A stretch of 64,000 nt of DNA from Scolanthus callimorphus (Eukaryota; Cnidaria; Anthozoa; Actiniaria; Edwardsiidae), in the NCBI GenBank assembly GCA_033964015.1, contig CM066918.1, positions 27,611,387-27,675,386 of the forward strand, read 5' to 3'. The number at the start of each line of letters is the position of its first letter. Within the stretch, counting starts at the first letter, position 1. Made by a program: the position numbers and the translations under genes. The notes below the pieces were generated by a model. It was given only the letters and a program-made list of their open reading frames with translations. It made no database searches and had not been told where the DNA came from. Below are positions 16,954 through 24,881 of the stretch, piece by piece.

Positions 16954-18201
16954 TTAATACACGATTGAATGCAAGTTGGAATTCATGACCGTCATCAACG
17001 CGTCGGCCACCACAAACATATAGCAGGTAATGGTACCAGACCCTGAAGCTTTTCGTTTCATCTCTAGATGAACTCCATCTCTTGTATTACTGATGTGTAA
17101 GCCATTACCATGTATAGAGTCATCATGATATGTTCGTAGGTCTATCCATATTGCAAATTTATCATTATAAAAATCCTTGATTGATATATTATCACTCGAT
17201 CCAAACCGTTTGACAGCTGCATCATAAAAATCTGAGGCTTCCATACCTTTGCTATATAACCGGTTTGGTACGCCATCGATGTTAATTTTAACACTTGTGA
17301 TACTTGGATTCACAAAACTTTCACTATCACGTGCCCCATCTGCATGTGGTGTTGTAAACAGCATTAGGATGCCAGTCATACTTCTACGAGGGATGTTAAT
17401 ATTTTCATTTAATATGCTATCCGTCCCTTTGGTAATTGTGAAAGTCTTATGAAGGTGAATATTTTCATAATAGAATCCCTTCCCAATTTGATAAGCGCTC
17501 TTTGCCTCTTTTGCTAGGAAGTCACTTGAAATGCTTTGGTATTCTAGCTCAAGATTGGAAATAGCATATGTAAATGGTTTTGTTTTATCTGAAGTGATTG
17601 TAAGATCTTTTGATTCTGGAAGAGTAACCTCAAACATAAACCCTTGAGCAAGTGCCATTGGATAAAATACTCCATGATTGTCTATAATTGGATGCTCAAG
17701 AGGGAGTCTATATTTTGTGTTATATACAGCTGATAATGCTACTTCTGCTGCATCTGTATCTGCTTTATTATTTGCACCAGCCCTCAGTTTACGCATGTTG
17801 AGACTGGAAATTCCTTCTTTGAGCCTAGTTTCTCGTTCCTTTTTAGAAAGATGAAGATCACTATATAGCTTATATAAATCATACCTATTAGTATCCTGCA
17901 CTGTTTCCCCACCAAAATGTATCTTATATCTTGATTTCAAGCATGCTGCCAAATTGTTAACAAATCTATTATCCACATGCTTATCCGTACCAGTTAGAGC
18001 AATGTTAAAGGTCAGCGCTAGGGTATTTGGAACAATAACCAAATTATCAGCCAGTTTCGGAATATTAATATAGAGTCTCTCTCCGGGACTAGCTGAAGAG
18101 GGATTTAATGTAATTCGATTCAGTGACGATTCAGCCTTCAAGCCGAAAGGCTCTCGTAGGACCCTGTTTGGATTAATGTTTTCTGATATAGCTTGTGTCA
18201 T
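16954..18201 (-). CDS. Double-jelly-roll major capsid protein
   Basis: A 415-aa protein that matches the conserved Polinton major capsid type (annotated in many animal genomes as F54H12.2-like). It would form the trimeric capsomers of an icosahedral shell. Visible signature stretches are LNRITLNPSSASPGERLYIN near residue 30, LKSRYKIHFGGETVQDTNRY near 90, the KKERETRLKEGISSLNMRK segment near 125, and YNTKYRLPLEHPIIDNHGVF near 165, followed by strand-rich sequence to the C-terminus. The length is near the family norm and the frame is uninterrupted. The gene is divergent from the integrase with only 34 bp between start codons. Its TTTAAA box overlaps the integrase start codon. Confidence 0.9.
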   Translation of the reverse strand: MTQAISENINPNRVLREPFGLKAESSLNRITLNPSSASPGERLYINIPKLADNLVIVPNTLALTFNIALTGTDKHVDNRFVNNLAACLKSRYKIHFGGETVQDTNRYDLYKLYSDLHLSKKERETRLKEGISSLNMRKLRAGANNKADTDAAEVALSAVYNTKYRLPLEHPIIDNHGVFYPMALAQGFMFEVTLPESKDLTITSDKTKPFTYAISNLELEYQSISSDFLAKEAKSAYQIGKGFYYENIHLHKTFTITKGTDSILNENINIPRRSMTGILMLFTTPHADGARDSESFVNPSITSVKINIDGVPNRLYSKGMEASDFYDAAVKRFGSSDNISIKDFYNDKFAIWIDLRTYHDDSIHGNGLHISNTRDGVHLEMKRKASGSGTITCYMFVVADALMTVMNSNLHSIVY

Positions 18202-18238
18202 CTTTTATTTAAAAAATAGATGGATTATTCTTTAAATG
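18202..18238. promoter_or_regulatory. Compact divergent promoter, capsid and integrase genes
   Basis: Between the two ATGs lie 34 bp with two TTTAAA words: 18208-18213 (22 nt before the integrase ATG, + strand) and 18231-18236 (29 nt before the capsid ATG, - strand). The latter overlaps the A of the integrase start codon. Simultaneous full use of both directions seems physically constrained. Confidence 0.55.
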
Positions 18239-19228
18239 AGTAACGAAAGAATGTTATCGAAAATATACTATTCCACAGAAGGTTACTGGAAAGGTTATTC
18301 AGCTATTCCAAAATTAGCTAATGTAGCTAAAGTTAGTGAAGCTGAGGCTAAACGGTGGCTTGAGAAACAAGCATTGTGGCAAATTTATTTACCAGCTCCA
18401 AAGTATGTTCCCAGACCACATTGGACTGTTGATAAACCAAATCAGATTCATCAAGCAGACTTGCTATTTCTACCTCATGATAAAGTTGGTAGGAAAACGT
18501 ATAAGTACGCGTTGGTGGTGATTGATATCGCCTCGAGATACAAGGATGCCGAAGCATTAACTTCAAAAGAAAGTGGTGAAGTAGCAAAAGCATTAAGTAA
18601 GATTTATTCTCGAAAATTAAGGTGGCCAAAGACATTAATTGTTGACCCTGGTAAAGAATTCATGGGAGATGTGACGACTATAATGAAAAGATATAAAGTT
18701 ACTATCCAACGCAGCGAGACAGGAAATCATAGAGCTCAGGCATTTGTAGAGCGGGCGAATCGGACTTTGGGTGAGAAATTATTTAGTCATCAATATGCAC
18801 AGGAAATGATTAGTGATGATAGGTCTAGAGTGTGGGTGAAACGATTGCCTGCTGTCTTGAAAACTCTGAATAGCCAGCCGATTAGAATCACTGGCAAAGA
18901 GCCTGAGAAAGCTGTGAAAATGAGAGAGGTTGATATTAAGGGTGTAGAATACAATCGTCCTGTCGGAGTAAATGAAGTGAGATTACCTCCTGGTGTTAAA
19001 ATTAGATATTTATATGCTCCTGGTGAGGGTGAGGGCGGAGAGAATCGTCGAGCAACGGATCCTATCTGGAGTCTGGAGGTTTACAATTTATCACGTAGCG
19101 TTGTATCACCAAATCAGCCTGTGTTGTATTATCTAGAAGATGGACCAAGGCGTGGATTTACTAGGGAAGAGCTTCAGGTTGTGCCTCCAGACACTGAGCT
19201 GCCTCCTAATTCTGTGTTGGAACGATAA
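18236..19228 (+). CDS. RVE-family (retroviral-type) integrase of the Polinton
   Basis: A 330-aa enzyme that inserts the linear element and creates the 6-bp target duplication. The catalytic core has D75 (QADLLFL), D137 (IVDPGKEF) and E172 (AFVERANR), a D-x61-D-x34-E spacing close to the DD35E norm. The N-terminal 60 residues hold a helical recognition-like region (LANVAKVSEAEAKRWLEKQ). The C-terminal about 70 residues (IWSLEVYNLSRSVVSPNQPV, then the YYLEDGPRRGF region) fit the SH3/chromo-like tail of Polinton integrases. Its 3' end overlaps the 3' end of the convergent PolB gene by about 55 bp. The frame and triad are intact, so the protein could still be active. Confidence 0.92.
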   Translation: MSNERMLSKIYYSTEGYWKGYSAIPKLANVAKVSEAEAKRWLEKQALWQIYLPAPKYVPRPHWTVDKPNQIHQADLLFLPHDKVGRKTYKYALVVIDIASRYKDAEALTSKESGEVAKALSKIYSRKLRWPKTLIVDPGKEFMGDVTTIMKRYKVTIQRSETGNHRAQAFVERANRTLGEKLFSHQYAQEMISDDRSRVWVKRLPAVLKTLNSQPIRITGKEPEKAVKMREVDIKGVEYNRPVGVNEVRLPPGVKIRYLYAPGEGEGGENRRATDPIWSLEVYNLSRSVVSPNQPVLYYLEDGPRRGFTREELQVVPPDTELPPNSVLER

Positions 19229-22200
19229 TGTCCGTGGGCGTATGTATGTATACCATCTTTACAAATGATTCTCTTGTCATCAAATGGGGATAAGGCGACC
19301 TTGTTAACAGTCTCAGTGAAAATTTCATGTTTGTGGCTGCGAATTACATTCATCTTTCTCATCTTATTTCGTTTATTGAATAGACAATCCTTGTAATCAT
19401 AAAAACTGATGCTTTTCTTCACGACTGCTTGCTTAACACCCTTACATTTCTTTGCTTCCCACCCCTCATCCATCTTATACGAGTATAATTTAGCTCGTAG
19501 ACCAACAAACTCAGATATCTGTTTACCTCCAGCCTCGTCTTTGAACATACCGATCACCTTCTTGTTGACTCCAGACTTAATACCTGATGGATTATCTTTG
19601 GGGTAATTACTCGTATCAAACATAGACTTCACATCTGAGCTGATATCCTTGTAGAAATCATCTGTTTCTATCTCGTAGGCGAGACTGTCTGTATCGGTAA
19701 ACAACAGCTTGGCTTTTTTACCATATTTTGGCTTGATGTAATTGTAATGAAACTCATACATCAATGTTTTACTTAGGTCCAGAATGGACATGCCTAAGTA
19801 AACTGGCTTATCGAAAACCAACTTTGTTTTCTTCATGTGAATAGCAACAAGGTTCTCGCAAAAAATTGTGCGGTGTTGATAGTTCGGTTTCGAAATGAAC
19901 TTCTTCGCGTCTTTTTCATTCGTAACCAATCGAATGTCTGCCCTGTTTCTAATGTTTTCCATTGTTTTACCAAAGACAGAGTTATTCATCAACTTGAAAA
20001 AATCTTTCTCAAAGTCGTTGGATGCTTTTGCCCTAAGGTTGGTATTCAAATCGATGTATGGTTTCAGCCATGCAGACTCTTCGAATGTGATACCTCTATG
20101 AATATTTATGACTTTGAGTCCGAGCTTTTCATAATGTTTCAACGCCTCGTGGTGAACTACATACTTTACCTTGTCGTTGAGGTTTGGGATCAATTTCTCA
20201 ACCTTGTCAACCACAAGTCTTTCTGGAGCTAGTGGATAGTCGTTGTGCAAGTCATGAAGGCGTTGAGGATACTCCAAGTCAACCTCAAGTATACATGGGA
20301 GATTTTTCCAGCCCTTGAGTTCTTGGTCAGTCAACCATCTAAAACCGTGAGTAGGGAGTGGTTTACTCATTGCCCAGCCGTACAGGTTGTTTGCATCTAG
20401 ATAAGTGATATACTTATTTGGTAGATTTGGATCATAATGTCTCATGTATGGGTTGTTGGCTTTTCCATATCTAGTAGAGATCATAGATACACCACCTCGA
20501 ATGCCTTTCTCAACCATGAGCAGCATGTCAGGATCTGTCAAAAGTTCCAACTCCACTTTCGTTAACTTTAACGCTGCATCCCAGGCTAATCCAGGTGCTG
20601 TATAATACCACGCTGGGTCTAATCCATAGTTTTCTTGACACACGTTTCGAAAGTTTTCAAAGACATCAGCTAACAGGAGAACGTCTGAATCTAAATAGAG
20701 GTCGTGGTATTCCCTTATTGTTTTCATCTCAAAGGTTTCCCACACCTTTTGAGCGTGTTGATAGTCCTCCTCTGATATGTCGGTGTCATTGAGTCTAGAG
20801 AAGAATGCCTCCTTTGGTGGAAGCTGAGTTGCGTTGAGTTTCTCGAAGCTATCGAACCAATCGTATGGGAAAACACCCTTTCTTAACAATAGTTGTAATT
20901 GTTCTCCTTCATAACTTTCAGTGAGATTTTTGAAAGAATATTGTGGTAGATTACTGACTAAACTGTTAAGACTTGTTGCCATAAATTTAAAGCTGTCGAT
21001 GAATCTGATGTCCCGCTTAATGTCAATATGTTTTCCCTCTTTGTTCGTAAAGGTGTCTACAACAATCTGCTTTGTGAAACTGATATACTTTTCCTCATTA
21101 TTAGGTATACAGTTTATTTTACCTTTTGATGTACCAAGGTTCTTTATAAATAGGTGTGAATCATATCCAGATAGGTTGTGAAATAAGACTGGGAAGAACT
21201 TTGGAATTTTGAATTGAAGGTTGCATTCGTTATGAGCTGCGCCTCTAAACTTTCCTGAGAGGTGGCAGTGGTCCAATACCTTATCTTCTCTTAATTCACC
21301 CTCACAGATGTGACAGTGAGTGGCATTCTTATAAGCGATTCTATCATTCTTACTCATCTTCACCTTCTTTGAGAACTTGAATTTGTTGTAAATATCCTTA
21401 ATATCCGACTCTAAATTTTCTATAAAAATCTGTGGGATATCTTCGTCTGGAGATTCAGCTGTGTATCGAACAAGCGTAGGTGGAAATATGTTGTCGTCAA
21501 AACACTTGATGAGATAGCAGAAGCCTGATGGTTTGTGCTTCTGATATTGCTTAGTAAAGCTTTTACTTTCATCTGGTGAACATGTGTCAATGTTCTCTGT
21601 GAAGCTCTCAAAGTCAGCATAAACAACAAATGGAACTCGCATTTTTCTGTTAACGTTCTTAAAAGCTAAATAATGAGGGTTGCCATCTTTGTCAACCGGC
21701 ATATCAATCTTGACTTCTTCGTTTGTGGCGCAGTATTCAATATGTTTTTCTAGTGATTGTTTGCATCGAAATGAGTTTAGGCATCTATAGCATAAAAATC
21801 GAGTATGATGAAATTTATCAATTTGAGTAGATACTAATCTCATCATATTCTTTATCCAGCAGTAGTGATTTGTTTCATCGTTTGAGATGAGAAGTAAGTT
21901 GATAACATTAGTTTGGTAAGCTGATAAATACTTCTTGCTGATTCTCAAAGGGTAAACAACCTCTTCAAATCCGAAGATGTTAATCGCATATGGGTTTTGC
22001 TTTTCGAACTTATCGATTTGTCTTAGGGAGACTGGAAACTCTATGCCTGACCAGTCGAACTTCTTAGAGTTCTCTCTCATTTGTTTATTAAGTCTTTCAG
22101 GATGAACATCTTGTGAATATACAGCAGACGTTACTGCCCATTTGAAACACTCGTGATCGTTCTCGTTCTTAACATTGATGATTGCTTCCTTGGAAGCTAA

Positions 22201-23157
22201 GGTTTTTGGGAGTTGAATGTAGGAGCTTCCAGAAAGCGGCTCAAATGGATCAATGCTGATATCAAAGTGTTCGACTTGGTTGAATTGCCAACCAGAGCCT
22301 TGGTTCTGAAATTGCCCAATCAATTCAAGTAGGCGATTTGTCATAACATTGAAAATGTCGGAGAAATCGGTCGATTCAGTTACTATTTCAACGTCGGAAT
22401 GAAAGTACCCTGAATTTTCATCTATCTGACCAGTAGCTGGATTCTTTTTTATGAACTTGCAGGTAAAGATGAACTTTACTTTGATAGGTTTCTTTTGTTG
22501 GTTAATAAGAGTCAGAACTTTTGGTTTGGAATTATTGAGAAATGTTTTGGTATCATACCCACTCTGCCCGTCTATCCTATGTGTTTTGAGATACCCCTTC
22601 AGCGCTGTTTGCTGTTCTTTTGGAGTAAAGTGATCATGCCTATTAAAAATACGGTTTACTTTTTCCTTCAGGTCGTTAACTCGTTTGCTTGCGTCGTTCT
22701 TAATTGGATCTGGGACATGAGATAATATCCAGTCTTTGAACTTGTTAATCTCTTTCTTTACTGTTTCAACAGCCCTCGAAGTCAGGCTTTTCAATGACCT
22801 TGGTGCTGGAATGGGTCTTTGCACTGGTATATTAGTCCTTGGCGTTGGAATGGGTCTTTGCACTGGTATATTAGTCCTTGGTGTTGGAATGGGTTGGGTG
22901 GGTATATTAGTTCTCGGTGTTGGAATGGGTCTTTGCACTGGTATATTACCCAAAGCTTCGATGAGTTCAGCTTTACGTAATTTGTAGTAGCCTTTAATAT
23001 GTCGCTCTTTGGCGAGGGCTCTCAGCTCATTCACTGTTTGATTGTTCATTTTTATACCCAAAGCTTCGGTGAGTTCGGCTTTTAGCATTCGAGAATAGCC
23101 TTTAATATGTCGCTCTTTGGCGAGGGCTCTCAGCTCATTCACTGTTTGATTGTTCAT
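19174..23157 (-). CDS. Protein-primed type B DNA polymerase (PolB)
   Basis: A 1327-aa polymerase that would copy the linear element from protein primers at its ends. N-terminus: two nearly identical SAP/HeH-like units (1-34, 37-70), then four 13-residue Pro/Arg repeats (NIPVQRPIPTPRT type, about 71-118). Around 335 is an HECFKWAVTSAV segment common to animal Polinton polymerases. Near 465-480 is a C2H2-like finger. The exonuclease motif DFES starts at D515. A Cys/His cluster with LDHCHLSGKFRGAAHNEC (about 630-645), resembling endonuclease VII/HNH zinc sites, is followed by the FHNLSGYDSHLF motif, and the third exonuclease motif is near 820. Polymerase motif A has D921 (YLDANNLYG), motif B is NNSVFGKTMEN (about 1058-1068) and motif C is TDTDS (about 1155). 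All appear intact. The early-type promoter lies in the right terminal repeat. Confidence 0.95.
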   Translation of the reverse strand: MNNQTVNELRALAKERHIKGYSRMLKAELTEALGIKMNNQTVNELRALAKERHIKGYYKLRKAELIEALGNIPVQRPIPTPRTNIPTQPIPTPRTNIPVQRPIPTPRTNIPVQRPIPAPRSLKSLTSRAVETVKKEINKFKDWILSHVPDPIKNDASKRVNDLKEKVNRIFNRHDHFTPKEQQTALKGYLKTHRIDGQSGYDTKTFLNNSKPKVLTLINQQKKPIKVKFIFTCKFIKKNPATGQIDENSGYFHSDVEIVTESTDFSDIFNVMTNRLLELIGQFQNQGSGWQFNQVEHFDISIDPFEPLSGSSYIQLPKTLASKEAIINVKNENDHECFKWAVTSAVYSQDVHPERLNKQMRENSKKFDWSGIEFPVSLRQIDKFEKQNPYAINIFGFEEVVYPLRISKKYLSAYQTNVINLLLISNDETNHYCWIKNMMRLVSTQIDKFHHTRFLCYRCLNSFRCKQSLEKHIEYCATNEEVKIDMPVDKDGNPHYLAFKNVNRKMRVPFVVYADFESFTENIDTCSPDESKSFTKQYQKHKPSGFCYLIKCFDDNIFPPTLVRYTAESPDEDIPQIFIENLESDIKDIYNKFKFSKKVKMSKNDRIAYKNATHCHICEGELREDKVLDHCHLSGKFRGAAHNECNLQFKIPKFFPVLFHNLSGYDSHLFIKNLGTSKGKINCIPNNEEKYISFTKQIVVDTFTNKEGKHIDIKRDIRFIDSFKFMATSLNSLVSNLPQYSFKNLTESYEGEQLQLLLRKGVFPYDWFDSFEKLNATQLPPKEAFFSRLNDTDISEEDYQHAQKVWETFEMKTIREYHDLYLDSDVLLLADVFENFRNVCQENYGLDPAWYYTAPGLAWDAALKLTKVELELLTDPDMLLMVEKGIRGGVSMISTRYGKANNPYMRHYDPNLPNKYITYLDANNLYGWAMSKPLPTHGFRWLTDQELKGWKNLPCILEVDLEYPQRLHDLHNDYPLAPERLVVDKVEKLIPNLNDKVKYVVHHEALKHYEKLGLKVINIHRGITFEESAWLKPYIDLNTNLRAKASNDFEKDFFKLMNNSVFGKTMENIRNRADIRLVTNEKDAKKFISKPNYQHRTIFCENLVAIHMKKTKLVFDKPVYLGMSILDLSKTLMYEFHYNYIKPKYGKKAKLLFTDTDSLAYEIETDDFYKDISSDVKSMFDTSNYPKDNPSGIKSGVNKKVIGMFKDEAGGKQISEFVGLRAKLYSYKMDEGWEAKKCKGVKQAVVKKSISFYDYKDCLFNKRNKMRKMNVIRSHKHEIFTETVNKVALSPFDDKRIICKDGIHTYAHGHYRSNTELGGSSVSGGTT
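22800..22950 (-). repeat. Four 39-bp tandem repeats in PolB (Pro/Arg linker)
   Basis: Units encode NIPVQRPIPTPRT with one shortened variant (IPTQPIPTPRT). The near identity at DNA level implies recent expansion. The PTPR-rich linker separates the SAP-like units from the catalytic part. Confidence 0.8.
22939..23157 (-). repeat. Tandem duplication of the PolB start and SAP-like unit
   Basis: Two units of about 108 bp encode MNNQTVNELRALAKERHIKG and what follows. The duplicated segment includes the ATG and its immediate upstream bases, so M37 is also a potential start. Confidence 0.8.
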
Positions 23158-23166
23158 TTTTATTAT

Positions 23167-23442
23167 AAATTCTATCTCTTTAAACCGTTTTTTTCATTTT
23201 TTAAAATTTCTCGAAAGAGAGGGTATTTCAGTCACCTTGTTACACAACTGTCAGAGATATGTGTTAGGGAGACTTTTTTGAGGGATTTGACAGGAAAATT
23301 TTTTAAAGGTGTGCGCATCTTTAAAGGGAACTTTTTAAAAGGGTTTGACAGGATTTGGTGCACAAACCATTTTTGATAAAATTGAAAAAGTCATTTTTGA
23401 TATAAAAATGAATTTGTCCTCGTGGCGCCACTTTGCTACTAC
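23167..23442. repeat. Polinton right terminal inverted repeat
   Basis: It is the inverted partner of 8049-8324. It ends ...CTTTGCTACTAC next to the TGTAGA duplication. One extra A/T in a homopolymer distinguishes it from the left copy in my reading. Confidence 0.93.
23171..23190 (-). promoter_or_regulatory. Early-type promoter box of PolB
   Basis: AAACGGTTTAAAGAGATAGA on the minus strand, 21 nt (TTTAAA to ATG) upstream of the PolB start. It is part of the right terminal repeat and therefore identical to the TFIIB-gene box. Confidence 0.65.
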
Positions 23443-23448
23443 TGTAGA
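23443..23448. repeat. Target-site duplication TGTAGA, right copy
   Basis: Identical to 8043-8048. The pre-insertion host site can be inferred as one TGTAGA. Confidence 0.9.
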
Positions 23449-24881
23449 TATCGAAAGCACACGTTCAGCACCTGTTCAGCACCTCTCTCCCTTTGCGCTT
23501 GCTATGCAGGCTAGCTGTATGGGGTTAGACTTTGTGGAAGCAGGGCGGCGGAGCGCTTTGCGAAAATACGTCGCGTATTTTCGGAAAAACCTTGCGGTGA
23601 GCTCGTTTGCAAATACACTAGCGATCTCATTGTCTGCGTGATATGCTTGTGGCAATGCAGCAAGTCGATCGTACGTCGGCGCATGGCCGAAAAAGTGCGC
23701 TCCTAACGTCGCTGATGCAAGGTTCGTGCGCGTCATGGCACTATATGCAGATTTTTATCCGTGGAATGTTAAGGAAAATCCTGGAAAAATGTTTCAATTC
23801 AAATGTGTTGAATGAGTCAGTTTCATTAATCTAATTCTGGGCTGCAAATTGTGACATTAGCACTTATTATCATACTGTAACAAGAGTGAGCCGTAGATCG
23901 GTCCAATATAGTAAAGCAACTTCCTTTTGAAGTGTGTATGCTTTTTTGGGGGGTGAGGGAAATTTCTACCCCTTAAAAACTCCTGGACAAATAACTAAAG
24001 ACCTTCTGGAAAATCCTGGATTTTTGTAATTTAGAATGACTACGAACCCTGCTGATGTCACCGGTAGAGTCGAGAGAGTATGGGGACTTCACTTGGCTTT
24101 ATGAGTGGTATTTAAGCCTAGTTTCCATATAGTCTTATCTGTCGTATCAGTCAACCGTGAAACAAAAGAATAATTCCAAATTCCATTGTTTCACGGCCGA
24201 CTGATGCGAGGCTGGTTTCCATATAGTCTTATCTGTCGTATGAAAAAAAATTAATGCGACTCATAAGACTATATGGAAATGACTCGTAAGACAGTCCAAT
24301 ACGACACATGCGACCGGTCGTATCACTGTCGTATGGGATAGAAAAAATTATATCTCTGCGACATAGTCGTATCTGTCGTATCTGTCTCACAGCCGACCGT
24401 GAAACAATGAAAATTGGAATTATTCTTTTGTTTCACGGATACGACAGATACCACTATATGGAAACCAGCCTTTAGCCTCCCTGAACTAGGCCGACATTTC
24501 AGGTACAATGCCTGGCGTCCGTGCGTGAAGCCCTTGAAAGGCACAGCATGGACAATATGAAACACAAAGCATTATTTTAAATATTTTTATATTATTACTT
24601 TCTTCTAAAAACTAGTGTACCGGCAGCTACGTTACAATGTATAAAGCTTTCAGCTTTTTGTAAAAGCATGGCATTAGTTTGTGGCAATAAATATATCTTA
24701 TATTTATGTCGTTTACATAACATTATTGTGGACCACTTTCTTCACTATATCTAAACGTGTAATGAATACGGATGGACGAAAGTCTGATTAACTTTCGACA
24801 CTTGTAGTTGTCATTGTTCAGAGATCATTCAAGCAAAGCAATGCACTGCATTTCTCTGATCGCTGAACAATGTTGTCTACT
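23449..24881. other. Host spacer right of the Polinton
   Basis: No supported coding exon. It contains the inverted-repeat element at 24115-24476 and simple AT-rich DNA. Short open frames at 23476-23834 lack any recognisable domain. Confidence 0.5.
24115..24476. mobile_element. Short inverted-repeat element, GTTTCCATATAGTCTTATC ends
   Basis: The ends AGGCTGGTTTCCATATAGTC-type and their complement (to 24476) enclose further inverted copies of the same words and two complementary blocks around TTGTTTCACGG. The nested structure suggests a foldback element or one copy inserted in another. Non-coding. Confidence 0.65.

Larger units (their letters stand above)
8049..23442. mobile_element. Polinton/Maverick element, about 15.4 kb
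   Basis: It is defined by 276-bp terminal inverted repeats beginning AGTAGTAGCAAAG and a 6-bp target duplication. The core set fits the family: protein-primed DNA polymerase, RVE integrase, A32-like ATPase, double-jelly-roll capsid protein and a penton-like gene. Two 5' genes (TFIIB-like; SAP plus Cys/His repeats) are not part of the canonical set. The two terminal repeats are almost identical (one A-run length difference noticed), so the insertion is young, or the ends were homogenised. The penton gene is nevertheless broken and no maturation protease was recognised, so this copy probably could not make infectious particles by itself. Confidence 0.95.

Noticed and set aside
18236..19228. Retrovirus or LTR retrotransposon integrase
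   Set aside because: There are no gag, protease, reverse transcriptase or LTRs. The terminal inverted repeats, 6-bp duplication and PolB/capsid genes show a Polinton.
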